From Rhizopus sp. PT2906 (taxonomy: Eukaryota > Mucoromycota > Mucoromycetes > Mucorales > Rhizopodaceae): a stretch of DNA of 11,762 bases. The position numbers and the translations under genes are program-made. The notes under the pieces were generated by a model. The model was not told the DNA's origin, did no database searches, and saw only the letters and a list, made by a program, of their open reading frames with translations. Below, one piece after another: positions 1 through 8,466 of the stretch. The stretch covers positions 1-11,762 of the forward strand of contig JAMYHX010000805.1 in the NCBI GenBank assembly GCA_025529335.1, written 5' to 3'. The stretch's first letter is position 1; every line of letters starts with the position of its first letter.

Positions 1-124
1 AAGGAGAATACGATCAACGGGTGACAGTGTTGCCTGAAATATATGACCAGAGCAAAGCAAACACGTATCTATTCATATTCTTCCAACAATTTTTTTAGAT
101 CAATTCTTTCATTTTCTAGAACGT

Positions 125-660
125 ATGTAGTGTCTTAAAGGAGATGCTGTGATTATTGGATATCTTCTGGATCCCGCTGTGAATTACATTTCTTCAGCAG
201 AAGAAACGCAACTCTTTCCTGTTCTTTCGCCAGGCTGTCCCAAGCTGTGCTTCTAAAGGTTGTATCGAAGGCTACTCAGGGAACCCTACGCTGTACTCTC
301 TCCAGGCATCCGTAATAGTTAATATATCCCTGTTGAGCTGATAGGTTGGTACGGCGGAGGTCGAGTTAGATGGAGTAGCAGAGGCACCTGAAGGTTGAGC
401 TCCAGGAACAATTTGGGTCAAAGGCGTTGCCGGTATAAGGGAAAGTCTATTTCGATTGAAGAAAGTATTTCTTAAAGCAAGGAATTTTGAAATGCTTTGG
501 TTCAACTGCTGCACTTGGGACGCATTTGACGTTTGTATGGTAAGCATGGTAGAAGTAATTGAACTGAATCCAGAATGTAGGCTTGATACCAATTCTGGAA
601 TTGCCATAGTAACCCTTTGGCTCGGAGTGAATACTGCATCACCTTCTTGATGGGATCAAC
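125..660 (-). pseudogene. Crypton-like element remnant with GCR1_C DNA-binding domain
   Basis: Seen: on the minus strand an open segment (272-607) has a Ser/Thr/Gln-rich linker, a Pro/Ala/Ser-rich hinge, then the motif TYQLNRDILTITDAWREY. This matches the start of the GCR1_C domain (consensus Y-x-x-x-R-x-I-x-T-V-x-D-x-W-R-E-W). The domain continues past a TAG at 272-274 (PSIQPLEAQLGTAWRKNRKE) and past a TGA at 194-196, then fades near 125. The frame is also open upstream of 607 to about 655. Known: GCR1_C is found in the Gcr1 transcription activator and, widely in fungi, at the C-terminus of Crypton tyrosine-recombinase transposons. Inferred: this is the 3' end of a dead Crypton-like element. 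I could not find the recombinase core with its R-H-R-Y residues upstream. At least two in-frame stops make it a pseudogene. A degenerate host Gcr1-like gene is the alternative. Confidence 0.6.
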
Positions 661-680
661 AGCGTCAGGAGAATAGATCA

Positions 681-899
681 TCATGTTATTATGTAGTGCC
701 CATACGAATGATAATATCGTGATGTACCTTTTCGAGTCAATAGTTGCAATGATGGCAATGTTTTCGATTTGGTTTCAATGGGCTGATCTTTATCACATAC
801 AGCAACGATATTTGGCTATGATTCAAATGAGATGAAATGCTGGATAATGTAGTTGCCGTTGATTATACCTGGCATTGTTCTTTCCAATATAATCTTGCC
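681..899 (-). pseudogene. Unidentified coding-like remnant upstream of the GCR1_C fragment
   Basis: One minus-strand frame runs for 73 codons, from about 899 to a TGA at 681-683, interrupted by a single TAG. It includes the stretch LPSLQLLTRKGTSRYYHSYG. Composition and continuity look protein-like, and it lies upstream of the GCR1_C fragment on the same strand, so it could be a frame-shifted part of the same element. I do not recognise a family and see no catalytic motif I would defend. A second frame (about 640-775) is also stop-free across part of the region, which further suggests frameshift decay rather than an intact gene. Confidence 0.2.
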
Positions 900-909
900 T
901 GTACTATCT

Positions 910-2080
910 TGTGATGTTAAATGAGCGCATCATTGAATGCACACATATCTATTTGCCTGCCAGATCTCGCTCAATGACGCATTAACTGTGAGTGAAATAC
1001 TAAAACTTTGCTAGCAAATCATCGATTCTAATAGATTTATCAAGTTATGCATAACAATTTCAATAAGGTCTACAGTTCAATATAACAACATTAATAATGA
1101 AATATTGCATTACTAAAGGCAGTACACAGCTCATTCTGCCACAGGCTTGGTTTGCTGTTAAAACAATTTAGCATCTGGCTAAAGAATTATATAAAGACGG
1201 TGAGTATCAGCTTGATCAACACTTCAGCATCATCTGATCTTGCCAGTAATTTTATTCAAAGTGCAGTATGTTAATGATTTTTTGAATGATAACAAAGATG
1301 ACTATTCTTCAATTGATAATAATACCGATTCATTCAATTTTCACTTTTAGCTTTGTGTCTCCAAGTTGGAACCGGTCTTGCTTTGAGGGAAGGTGGTGCT
1401 TCATACTGGTCTTCATCTTGAGTTTTTCTTTTCATACTTTTTTTTTTATTTTCTTCTTATCATTAAGTGTTTGTTTGATTATATATGCTGTGTTTAATGT
1501 GTAGTGCTAAAATTCAAAACATACTAGTATTAGTGTTGTATTCAGCTTTGGTGTTATTGTTAAAAAGGCTATTAAGTCGATGACTTGTGAATTAGATTCT
1601 TTATTAAGAAGAGCTGAATATTATTAAATTAAGTTTGTGTGAGAGTTTTATAGGGAATATTAATGTTGCCAGTATGATAAATGTGGTCAGTGTGATTATT
1701 TATGCTTATGTTATTATTGTTGTACTAGTAGCTACTATAGTTATTATTATTATAAGTTATTCTTATCAGATACGATAGAAGAATGTAAAGTAGAATGTAT
1801 GCTCTACTGTAAGATTATACACGAGTTATTATAATGATTATCTCATCAAACACGTCAATCAGTATCCCTTTCGACATACCCCTCCCACGTATTTAATGAC
1901 TTTTTTTTTTCTTATTTCCTTTAAAAATAAATTGGATACTGTAAACAAAGAAATACACTTTTTTCTTTTTAACCTAATTCAAGTCATGATTTTGAGATCT
2001 GACCCACAACAACAGCAGGTAGGTCAAATACATGAGCTTTTTTTTTTTTTACCTTTCATTGAAGCGTGAATGAAAACTTC
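910..2080. other. AT-rich intergenic stretch, no gene recognised
   Basis: About 1.2 kb of AT-rich DNA with poly-T runs (1439-1447, 1902-1911, 2039-2050) and an imperfect ATT/TTA low-complexity patch at about 1703-1765. A 72-codon plus-strand ORF at 1286-1504 encodes an almost purely Phe/Ile/Ser hydrophobic peptide, as expected from T-rich DNA, and is not credible as a gene. The last 100 bases (about 1980-2080) should include the 3' end of the adjacent transposon, but I could not define its terminal inverted repeat. Confidence 0.5.
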
Positions 2081-2081
2081 C

Positions 2082-3170
2082 TCAGAGAGCTTGCCTATTA
2101 CGACACTTGTCCAAGCACTTGTGAGAATATCTAACAATCCCTTTAAAATCGCTTAGTTTCAAACTATTAGAAGCTTCAGTGATCCGGGCCATCAGTGTTT
2201 CCTTCTTGAGAAATTTGTTGCGTTTCACTTTGCTTTTGACCACTGACCAGAATTGCTCAATTGGATTGAGTTCAGGAGAATATGGAGGCAAGTAAACGCA
2301 GCGGTAACTGCAAGATTCTACGTATTTGGCAATGTCCTCTGATGTATGGATAGAAGCATTATCCATCACGAGGTAGTGACCTTTCATGTGCGGATACTGA
2401 TCCATTTCATCCATTGTAGCTTTCAGAAAGCTGATATAGTGTCCTGTAACCGTTTCTTTGCTCACACGCTCAATGCCATCTCCCCTCTTTCTCTTTTTAT
2501 TCGATGGGGGCTGAGGAAGTCTAAGGCTGCATTTGATTAGGCCTTCAGCAGAAATCGCGCCTAAAATGGTTGTTGTTGTGGCTCGTGTTTTGGAAACAGT
2601 AACCACTGCCGGTATACCTTTCTTCGACCATACCATACTACGTTTTAAACTAATATGAAAGGCAGATTCATCTAGAAAGACACAATTTCTCGTAAAATCC
2701 ATGTCTGTTTTTTCCCATTTATGAATCCAATCCAACCGCTCTTGAATCTTTTCTTCGCTATTCCGATCTTTGGGTTGAAGTCGAGCTTTCTTGAGAGACA
2801 AATTGCAGTGTTGTTTTACAAAATCAAACAAAGTAGTTTTAGATACTTTTAATTCGGTAAACATTTGCTTTAACTTCTTCATTACTTCGTCTAGGACGAT
2901 GGAAGGATTCTCATCAATGCACTCGAGAATAGCTTTTTTGTGTTCGTCATGGAGAATACGTGGACGGCCAGTCTTTCTCCGTTTCTCAAAGATACTGTCA
3001 GGATCCTTCTCATATTGTTTAGCCCATTTTTGTGCTGTACGAACATGAATTCCAAGCTGCGTTGCAGCAGCAGCCGCACTCAAACACCTCTCAAACAACA
3101 GCTTGAAGGACCTCACTTTGTCCTGATCAGAATAGCGTGTATAATTTCGCTTCACTGATGTTTCCCTCAT
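2082..3170 (-). CDS. IS630/Tc1-mariner (DD34E) transposase
   Basis: A 362-residue transposase for cut-and-paste transposition, expected to act in the nucleus on its own terminal repeats and TA targets. Seen: an N-terminal helix-turn-helix, residues 10-60 (YSDQDKVRSF, then AAAAATQLGIHVRTAQKW), and a second HTH-like segment, residues 65-130 (KTGRPRIL onward). The RNase-H-like catalytic core has D167 in VFLDES, D270 in LVMDNASIHTS and E305 in PPYSPELNPIEQFW. The 34 residues between D270 and E305 give DD34E spacing, as in Tc1/IS630. The catalytic frame has no internal stop, so this is the youngest element here. The ATG at 3168-3170 overlaps the TGA of an upstream ORF (3167-3361) that looks like the missing N-terminus. 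This frame stays open without an ATG to about 3256, so the full protein was probably longer. Terminal repeats were not identified. Activity is uncertain because of the frame break. Confidence 0.9.
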   Translation of the reverse strand: MRETSVKRNYTRYSDQDKVRSFKLLFERCLSAAAAATQLGIHVRTAQKWAKQYEKDPDSIFEKRRKTGRPRILHDEHKKAILECIDENPSIVLDEVMKKLKQMFTELKVSKTTLFDFVKQHCNLSLKKARLQPKDRNSEEKIQERLDWIHKWEKTDMDFTRNCVFLDESAFHISLKRSMVWSKKGIPAVVTVSKTRATTTTILGAISAEGLIKCSLRLPQPPSNKKRKRGDGIERVSKETVTGHYISFLKATMDEMDQYPHMKGHYLVMDNASIHTSEDIAKYVESCSYRCVYLPPYSPELNPIEQFWSVVKSKVKRNKFLKKETLMARITEASNSLKLSDFKGIVRYSHKCLDKCRNRQAL

Positions 3171-3361
3171 TTTAACATCACGATTAGGCTTTGCCTCTCT
3201 TTCTCGCTCTCCAGAGGCAGTTGAAATAAATATTGTGTATGAGAGCTCAATGTTTCAAGACGAAACTGCTCCTCATCAACAATATAATCCATTGGTTCAG
3301 GTCTGCCATACTCGTCGACGACAGAACCTTTCCCATTTTCAAACAAAAATTGAATGTTCAT
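3167..3361 (-). pseudogene. N-terminal segment of the IS630-like transposase, out of frame
   Basis: A 64-codon ORF directly upstream of the transposase, beginning MNIQFLFENGKGSVVDEYGR and rich in acidic residues. Its TGA at 3167-3169 overlaps the transposase ATG (3168-3170). The two frames are both open from about 3167 to 3256, so one single-base indel in that interval would join them. From memory, mucoralean members of this family carry an acidic N-terminal extension before the HTH, which fits a single ancestral ORF. I infer a frameshift. Programmed frameshifting or termination-reinitiation at ATGA cannot be excluded from one copy. Confidence 0.55.
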
Positions 3362-3576
3362 AATCTGTGATTTCTAGTGAAAAAGAAATTTGGTGTGTTC
3401 TTTTATATCTGAAGTTGCCAAGGCTTGTCGTACAAAATATTCTTGACAACAAGGCATCTGATTTGTCAACCAAGACGAATTTACATTTCATGCAACAACG
3501 AATTTTGCTTTCATCACCAGGTGAAATGATTTTCCATCAGCACGAATTTATGTTTTGTATAACCTGAATTTTGTTC

Positions 3577-3606
3577 TCGCCCTGGGCGAACTTACTTTCC
3601 GGAAAG
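3577..3606. repeat. Pair of adjacent perfect palindromes
   Basis: TCGCCCTGGGCGA (3577-3589, symmetric about the central T) is followed five bases later by CTTTCCGGAAAG (3595-3606, perfect 12-bp palindrome). They are GC-rich in an AT-rich setting, between the transposase 5' end and the neighbouring gene. They could be transposon-end protein-binding sites; nothing further can be shown. Confidence 0.5.
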
Positions 3607-3704
3607 AATGTACTCTTCTATAGCTCCCTTTTTTTGCTCTGATGTGCATACAGGAGGTTAAATATTCTTGCTTTAATAACTTAAGAAAAACAATTTAGCT
3701 TAAG

Positions 3705-3740
3705 GAAGATAATGTGGGACCAAGTGGGAATCGAACCAAG
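3705..3740 (-). other. tRNA-like 3' end with consensus Pol III B box
   Basis: On the minus strand the T-arm/B-box consensus GGTTCGATTCC is exact (3727-3737). It is followed by CCACTTGGTCCCA, which resembles an acceptor end, and by a T5 run about 30 bases further. No A box, D-arm or matching 5' acceptor strand is convincing, the T-stem pairs poorly, and the upstream sequence reads as an exon of the neighbouring gene. It is best seen as the tail of a tRNA-derived SINE or a tRNA fragment inserted at the 3' end of that gene, or as a chance match. Confidence 0.25.
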
Positions 3741-3746
3741 GTTGCA

Positions 3747-4961
3747 TCATTTTTTCAAACTACTGTATATTCCAGTGCTGTGAAAGAGAGTGTCAAATAT
3801 ATCAGCCCAAATTTTTATCATGACGTCTGCTTCTGATGGGGTTGGCTTCGAGAGGGTGAATATTGAGTTATGTTTAATCATCTTATCAATGCTAAAAAAT
3901 AGGTTGTCAATCATTCAAGTAATAGTTTTTATAATAATATAAACTTACATAACGCTTACTACTTCATACCCTATTTTTTCATTAAATTTAGACGCCTTTC
4001 GCTGATATTCTTTCGCTTTCTAGTAGCATACTTCCATGTCCTGAGGGTTCTATAATAACGTTTGTTATACATTTAGTACAACTAAATGTTTGTGCTTGAT
4101 ACACACCTTGAATATTCTATCGATTTTGCGTAATGCCGGTCTAGATTCAATCAAGCCATCATCTTTTGAGAATGACATATGTTGTCTGGTCAAAGATCCA
4201 TGCGTTAAATCAAGAATACAATTCAAGCCATAGCTTTGTCAAAAAAAGAAATCAGTATTATTTTTGGTGGTTAAAGTCAGCTGTTTAAACTTACTCTACG
4301 AGTGCAATGTCAGAAGGAGGTAATGACTTGTAGTTCGTTTGTTTCTTCATCGCTTCACGCTTAATAATTGTTCCCAACAACAACAAATTGTTGTTGATTT
4401 TTATTCTGTCTTCACCAACATACTATAATTTTAGTTTGCATTGAAAAATAATATTCATAAAATATGTTTACCTGTTCTATTTCTTCAATCCTTTTATTGA
4501 TCTCCTCAGTAGACTCCTCTGCAGAGGATGCAGCTGAATTGGAAAGTAATGCTTTCTTTTTGTTAACCTGCTCAAGAAAATTTGTGGTTGTGAGGTTACT
4601 AAATATCGCTCTTCTTGGAAAGTTCTATTTTCTAAGCTTTGCAAGTATTTTTTCGTTCTAAGCCAAGTATATATAAAGAAGGCTAACGAGTACTAGTAGA
4701 GACGCGTTAAAAAATTGAAGAGTACCTCTTTATTCATTTTGGTTTAAGAAAAAAAATGCAGCAGACCTGCCGCCTGCTTTTACGATTTTTAAAGGCAACT
4801 AGACTTCGCCCCTTCGACCACTCTGTTTTCCTAATTTGATTCATCTGAGTATTTTTGTCTGTGCGAGCTCGTCTGCTTTTCTTCCATTCACGATTTCTTG
4901 CGGTTATGAATGAGATATAACTATCTCTGATGTTGGTGTTTTCTTGGCGACAACTTGCCAT
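3747..4961 (-). CDS. Spliced gene of unknown function, probably 3'-truncated
   Basis: Five exons join with consistent phase and GT...AG borders: 4624-4472, 4422-4295, 4233-4107, 4049-3949 and 3891-3747. Their peptides include EEINKRIEEIEQ (coiled-coil-like), INNNLLLLGTIIKREAMKK, YGLNCILDLTHGS, AKEYQRKASKFNEKIGYEVV and TPSEADVMIKIWADIFDTLF. Introns are 49-101 nt. The first exon is either 4961-4767 (65 residues, Lys/Arg-rich, donor GTCTGC) or a tiny MNKE exon at 4737-4726 (donor GTACTC). An in-frame TAG at 4020-4022 opens exon 4 badly, unless its own AG serves as a later acceptor that keeps phase. The product would be about 270 residues with the long first exon. The C-terminal motif recalls, from memory, a mucoralean family of uncharacterised proteins that continues further, so the TGA at 3747-3749 probably truncates it. 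No enzymatic motif is visible. Gene versus pseudogene is unresolved. Confidence 0.6.
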
Positions 4962-5047
4962 CTCTATGACAGTAAACTGGATGTCAAGAATACAATAGTG
5001 ATGGATAGACTCGGATCTTTTGTTTCTTGAGAGAACATTGATAGGAG

Positions 5048-5344
5048 ATGGTTATACCTATGAATAATGCGCCAATCTATTGTTCTGACACTGTTGACCC
5101 CATCATCTGAGAGAGGGATTATATACCATTACACGTTCCTCCTTATTCGCTTGAACTCGATCCTATCGAGATGTTTTGGAAAGTGCCGAAGGACCGGATC
5201 AGAAGAAGCGAATTGATAGATGCAGAAACCCTTTCTTCAAGAGTAATTGAAGGCAGCGAGGATGTTCCTGTTGAACACATACAAAACTTCATCCAGCACT
5301 CGATTGATGTGTTCCCTAAATGCGTGAATAAAGAACCTTTGTAA
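5048..5344 (+). pseudogene. IS630-like transposase relic, C-terminal part
   Basis: A 99-codon frame with one internal TGA (5108-5110). It retains the second and third catalytic blocks of an IS630/Tc1-mariner transposase: VIPMNNAPIY in place of the usual V-x-M-D-N-A-P-I-H, then VPPYSLELDPIEMFWK in place of PPYSPELNPIE-x-FW. The catalytic Asp of block two is Asn, His is Tyr and Pro is Leu, so it is dead. The C-terminus runs to a natural-looking TAA. It differs from the intact transposase at 2082-3170 (ending ...NKEPL instead of ...RNRQAL), so it is a separate family. The N-terminal two thirds are missing or unrecognisable upstream of 5048. Confidence 0.8.
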
Positions 5345-5475
5345 TCATTTTAATATTTGATCAAATTATTTTCGAAATGCTGGACATATTAGCTTCAAAC
5401 AGTTGGCCAAATTAAGTTTATTATTTTGGGCAATTTAACTTCACGCAAGTGTCCAAAATTATTCAAAAAAGCCGG
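5345..5475. repeat. Probable 3' terminal region of the transposon relic
   Basis: AT-rich sequence directly after the relic's stop codon, with related short segments TTGGCCAAATTAAG, TGGGCAATTTAAC and GTGTCCAAAATTATT. Repeated TTGGCCAAA/TGTCCAAAA-type motifs are what one expects of a mariner/IS630 terminal or subterminal repeat. The outer boundary and TA duplication cannot be fixed without another copy. Confidence 0.3.
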
Positions 5476-5676
5476 CAGTGTTTTCAAATATCCGGTAAAT
5501 TGTGAGTGGAAGTACGGTAAAAACTATAAATAGTTTGCACAACAATATGTCATGGCTGATAAAGTCTATAGTCATAGTATTTACAAAAAGAATGCCCTTT
5601 GAGAGATCTTTTCAGACTAATGCGATGCAAATAGACAGGGCCCAAAGAAGAGGATCCCCGTATGAGATAGGTGACA

Positions 5677-6100
5677 GAAAAACGTGCTTATACATCCTAC
5701 ACTCTTCAAGACAAAACTAGGTTCTTTCAAACTGACGGTTGCAAAGTGCACGAATACATCGTCTGCAGCGAAATAACTGAGATATTCATGTTTGTATAAT
5801 ACAGAGATGAATTAAACAGTAGGAGGAGCGTCCTGAAAGTCTTTGAAAAAAAAAGGTCGTAGACGCATTTTGACTGAGAAACACGTAAAGGCTGGCTATT
5901 CATTTTATTGATGTTTAATCCTTCTGCTGCTGTTGAAGAATTAACTGAAGATATAATACAGCACCCAACACGCTGTTTATAACTCCAGAGAAACTCGCTG
6001 TATTCTTTTCCTTAAGCAAAAGCAGACTTCCAGCCTGTGGAGAGAAATAACCCAGGAAAAGATGGAAGAACGACATGATTGAGTTTGCAAGTAGGAAAAA
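5677..6100 (+). pseudogene. IS630-like transposase relic, N-terminal part
   Basis: Recognisable pieces lie in order but in shifting frames: EKRAYTSYTLQDKTRFFQ (from 5677, equivalent to the first HTH of the intact copy), GRRRILTEKHVKA (from 5855), NPSAAVEELTEDIIQ (from 5917) and EKMEERHD-stop-VCK-stop-EK (ending 6100). These line up with GRPRILHDEHKKA, NPSIVLDEV and IQERLDWIHKWEK of the intact transposase. At least two frame changes and several stops are present. Both stops in the last block replace tryptophan codons (TGG to TGA at 6080-6082, TGG to TAG at 6092-6094). A possible N-terminal leader with MQIDRAQ lies at about 5570-5676 in another frame. It contains no catalytic residues. Confidence 0.7.
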
Positions 6101-6159
6101 AAAAAGCTGGTATGTAATAGTACATAAAAAGAGCTTGGTATTTTTGAGAGAAGAGAACT

Positions 6160-6167
6160 TATAAATA
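6160..6167 (+). promoter_or_regulatory. TATA-like box upstream of the mitochondrial carrier gene
   Basis: TATAAATA lies 314 bases before the ATG at 6481. The intervening leader is strongly pyrimidine-rich (T/C runs at 6355-6376 and 6426-6462), a common feature before fungal start codons. The transposon relic ends only about 60 bases upstream, so the proximal promoter is compact. A 5'-UTR intron is possible but not shown. Confidence 0.35.
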
Positions 6168-6480
6168 ACACGTAACTGATTTATTAATCATTTCTTTTAC
6201 TTCTTTTATTATTTGCACACAGAGAGTCCTTTCCATAAATGACAGGTGAATGTTCGAAAGTACCGGTCGGCCATTCAATCCTCAACCCTTGCTTTAGCCT
6301 CTTTCTCACTGTCTGTCTGAATTTTCTCTCATTAACAATTAAGGAAATCCACTATTTTTTTTTTTCTTTTTTTCTTACATTGACTTCAATCATTAACAAC
6401 CACCCGTCCTTTATCTGCTTGCATTTCTTTCTCTCTTTTTTCTTTCTTTTTTTCTTTATAGTTGCTTTATGAATTAACAA

Positions 6481-8180
6481 ATGAAGTCAGTTCCTGGTTC
6501 ACCACATCCTTATTACGATGAAAAAGCAAGTGAAAGAGAAGCTCGAATAAAAAGTTTATTTGAGTCATTGGACTGTAAAAAAAGAGGATACTTGGATGCT
6601 GATGACGTTTTGGGAGGATTTTTAAAACTTACTCACTTACCAGCACATACACGATATGTCACCGATTTACTAGCAAAGTGTGATACGGCGCATGATGGAG
6701 TGATCTATTATCAAGAGTTTAGAAACTATGTATTAGAAAAGGAAAAGGAACTTTGGGAGTTATTCTCAGAGATTAATCAATCGAGTGACTTCAAGCTACG
6801 TCCTAAAGATTTGGAGAATGCTCTAAAGGCTGCCGGGATTCACGTTACGAATGAAGATATCACCAATTTCATACAATGTATTGATACTGGTAAGTTGAAC
6901 TATATATACATAATATGTTTGTATATACATACTTAATCTATTAAATAGAGGGTAATGGTTATATTGACTTTCAAGACTGGAGAGATTTTCTACTAGTAAA
7001 TGATAAAGATAACATCCCGTCATTGTATTAATCGTCTCTATAGTTATTACCTAGAGAAACAACACTAATTGAAGTATATCAATACTATCAAACATCAACC
7101 CAGATCACACATGATGCTGAAGTGGTTATACCTCATACAGATGAAGCTGCCATCAATGCTTACAAATATTTAGCTGCTGGTGGAATTGCTGGTGCTGTCT
7201 CAAGAACATGCACAGCACCATTTGACAGACTAAAGGTCTACCTAATCACTCAGACCGCATATAACCCAGTTCATACAACAACAGCAGCAACAGGAATAAT
7301 GAAGCAATCGGCCATATTGAACGGTTTAAAGAACATTTATCATCAAGGTGGTGGATTTCGTGCCTTCTTTGTTGGCAACGGATTAAACGTGATCAAGATT
7401 GTTCCTGAATCAGCCATCAAATTTTATGTGTTTGAAACAGCTAAATCAGTTCTTGCTGAACTGACAAACTCAGAAGATAAGAATGATATCCCTGTTGGTG
7501 CTCGCTTTGTGGCTGGCGGTGTAGCAGGTCTGTGCGCTCAGTTTTGTATTTATCCTTTAGAAACTTTAAAAACAAGAATTATGTCATCGAATGCTATACA
7601 CGAGAAAAGACATCACCATCACTGCGGTGCGGCTTATAGATCTAAGCAGCAATCTATGATTATAAATACCGCAAGATCACTTTATAAGGCACACGGTTTA
7701 AGAGGATTTTGGCCAGGATTAGCTGTGAGTCTGATGGGCGTGTTTCCTTATCAAGCCTTGGATATGGGAATCTATGAAACGTTAAAGGTGACTTATCTAC
7801 AATACATGAATTCTCAAAAGGATGACCAAGGAAAGAGTAAACCCCCTAATGTGCTCGTTCTTTGGGCGTGTGGTATGGTAAGTGGATCTATTGGTGCCAC
7901 AAGTGTATATCCTTTGAATATGATTAGAACAAGGTAAGTTCCGCTGTATTGAATAGTAGATTCAATATTCATCACTATATATAGACTTCAAGCACAAGGT
8001 ACACCAGCACATCCATATAGATATACGTCTGCTTGGGATGCAGCCAAAAAGACGTTTCAAGCTGATGGAGTGAGAGGATTTTATAAAGGATTGGGACCAA
8101 CACTATTCAAGGTCGTGCCTTCTGTTAGTATTAGCTATGCTGTATATGAGTTTAGTAAAAGAACACTTGGTATTTCCTGA
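6481..8180 (+). CDS. Calcium-regulated mitochondrial ATP-Mg/Pi carrier (SCaMC/Sal1 type)
   Basis: Exchanges ATP-Mg (or ADP) for phosphate across the inner mitochondrial membrane under control of cytosolic Ca2+. Four exons, 6481-6889, 6949-6995, 7044-7933 and 7985-8180, with introns of 59, 48 and 51 nt, give about 513 residues, near the family norm. N-terminal EF-hands: D31-D42 (weak), D68-E79 (good, DTAHDGVIYYQE), a degenerate third near 98-110, and D135-D146 (good, DTEGNGYIDFQD, spliced across intron 1). Then comes a mitochondrial carrier domain from about residue 190. It has three signature repeats: PFDRLK (P211), PLETLK (P323) and PLNMIR (P442). A His-rich insert (HEKRHHHHC) follows the second signature. 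The start is the first ATG after the pyrimidine-rich leader and begins just before the EF-hand region. Yeast Sal1 is the functional reference. Confidence is high for family and moderate for exact substrate. Confidence 0.93.
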
Positions 8181-8379
8181 TGCTTCCCTTCTCCCTTATT
8201 TATTCTATATACATGTAATTTCTTTCTTTATTTTATACATATACCAACAAAATGTCTCTCTCCTTTTTCTTTTTTAGATCATAAATTTCCTTAGGGATAT
8301 CCTCTAGTTTTTACTATTATTTTAGCGTAGTTTTCTTTTTGGTCAATCTGTCATTTGTTAGAGTTTTATATAAAATGTA

Positions 8380-8397
8380 AATAAAATACACAATAAA
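8380..8397 (+). terminator. Tandem polyadenylation signals of the carrier gene
   Basis: Two AATAAA hexamers (8380-8385 and 8392-8397) lie about 200 bases after the carrier stop codon, followed by an A run at 8410-8418. They fall in the 286-bp gap between two convergent genes. Confidence 0.5.
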
Positions 8398-8466
8398 ATC
8401 CTCTCGTTTAAAAAAAAAATATTACAGTTTATTATGGCTACTACTATTTACAAGTACAATTGGGGC

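Larger units (their letters stand above)
3362..3746. other. Non-coding region between transposase and spliced gene
   Basis: This should contain the 5' end of the IS630-like element. ACGAATTT recurs at about 3475, 3499 and 3541, possibly subterminal repeats. Two palindromes lie at 3577-3606 and a tRNA-like B box at 3727-3737. A 66-codon plus-strand ORF at 3367-3567 shows no protein-like features and is not called. Confidence 0.35.

Noticed and set aside
975..984. TGACGCATTA shared between 975-984 and 8909-8918
   Set aside because: Only 10 bases match and the flanks differ; a chance match in an 11.8-kb window cannot be excluded.
1286..1504. 72-codon plus-strand ORF with a hydrophobic product
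   Set aside because: Composition (Phe, Ile, Ser, Leu) simply mirrors T-rich low-complexity DNA; no motif, promoter or homologue known to me.
2346..3158. Several ORFs of 60-85 codons inside the transposase gene on either strand
   Set aside because: They are shadows of the intact DD34E transposase reading frame and lack independent support.
3711..3800. A complete functional tRNA gene on the minus strand
   Set aside because: The B box is exact, but there is no A box, no U33 in the only possible anticodon loop, and acceptor and T stems do not pair. The region also reads as an exon.
5977..6171. 64-codon minus-strand ORF
   Set aside because: It is antisense to the recognisable N-terminal transposase relic and has no features of its own.
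6823..7023. Minus-strand ORF across introns of the carrier gene
   Set aside because: It overlaps exon 1, exon 2 and two introns of the carrier on the other strand; no coding features of its own.
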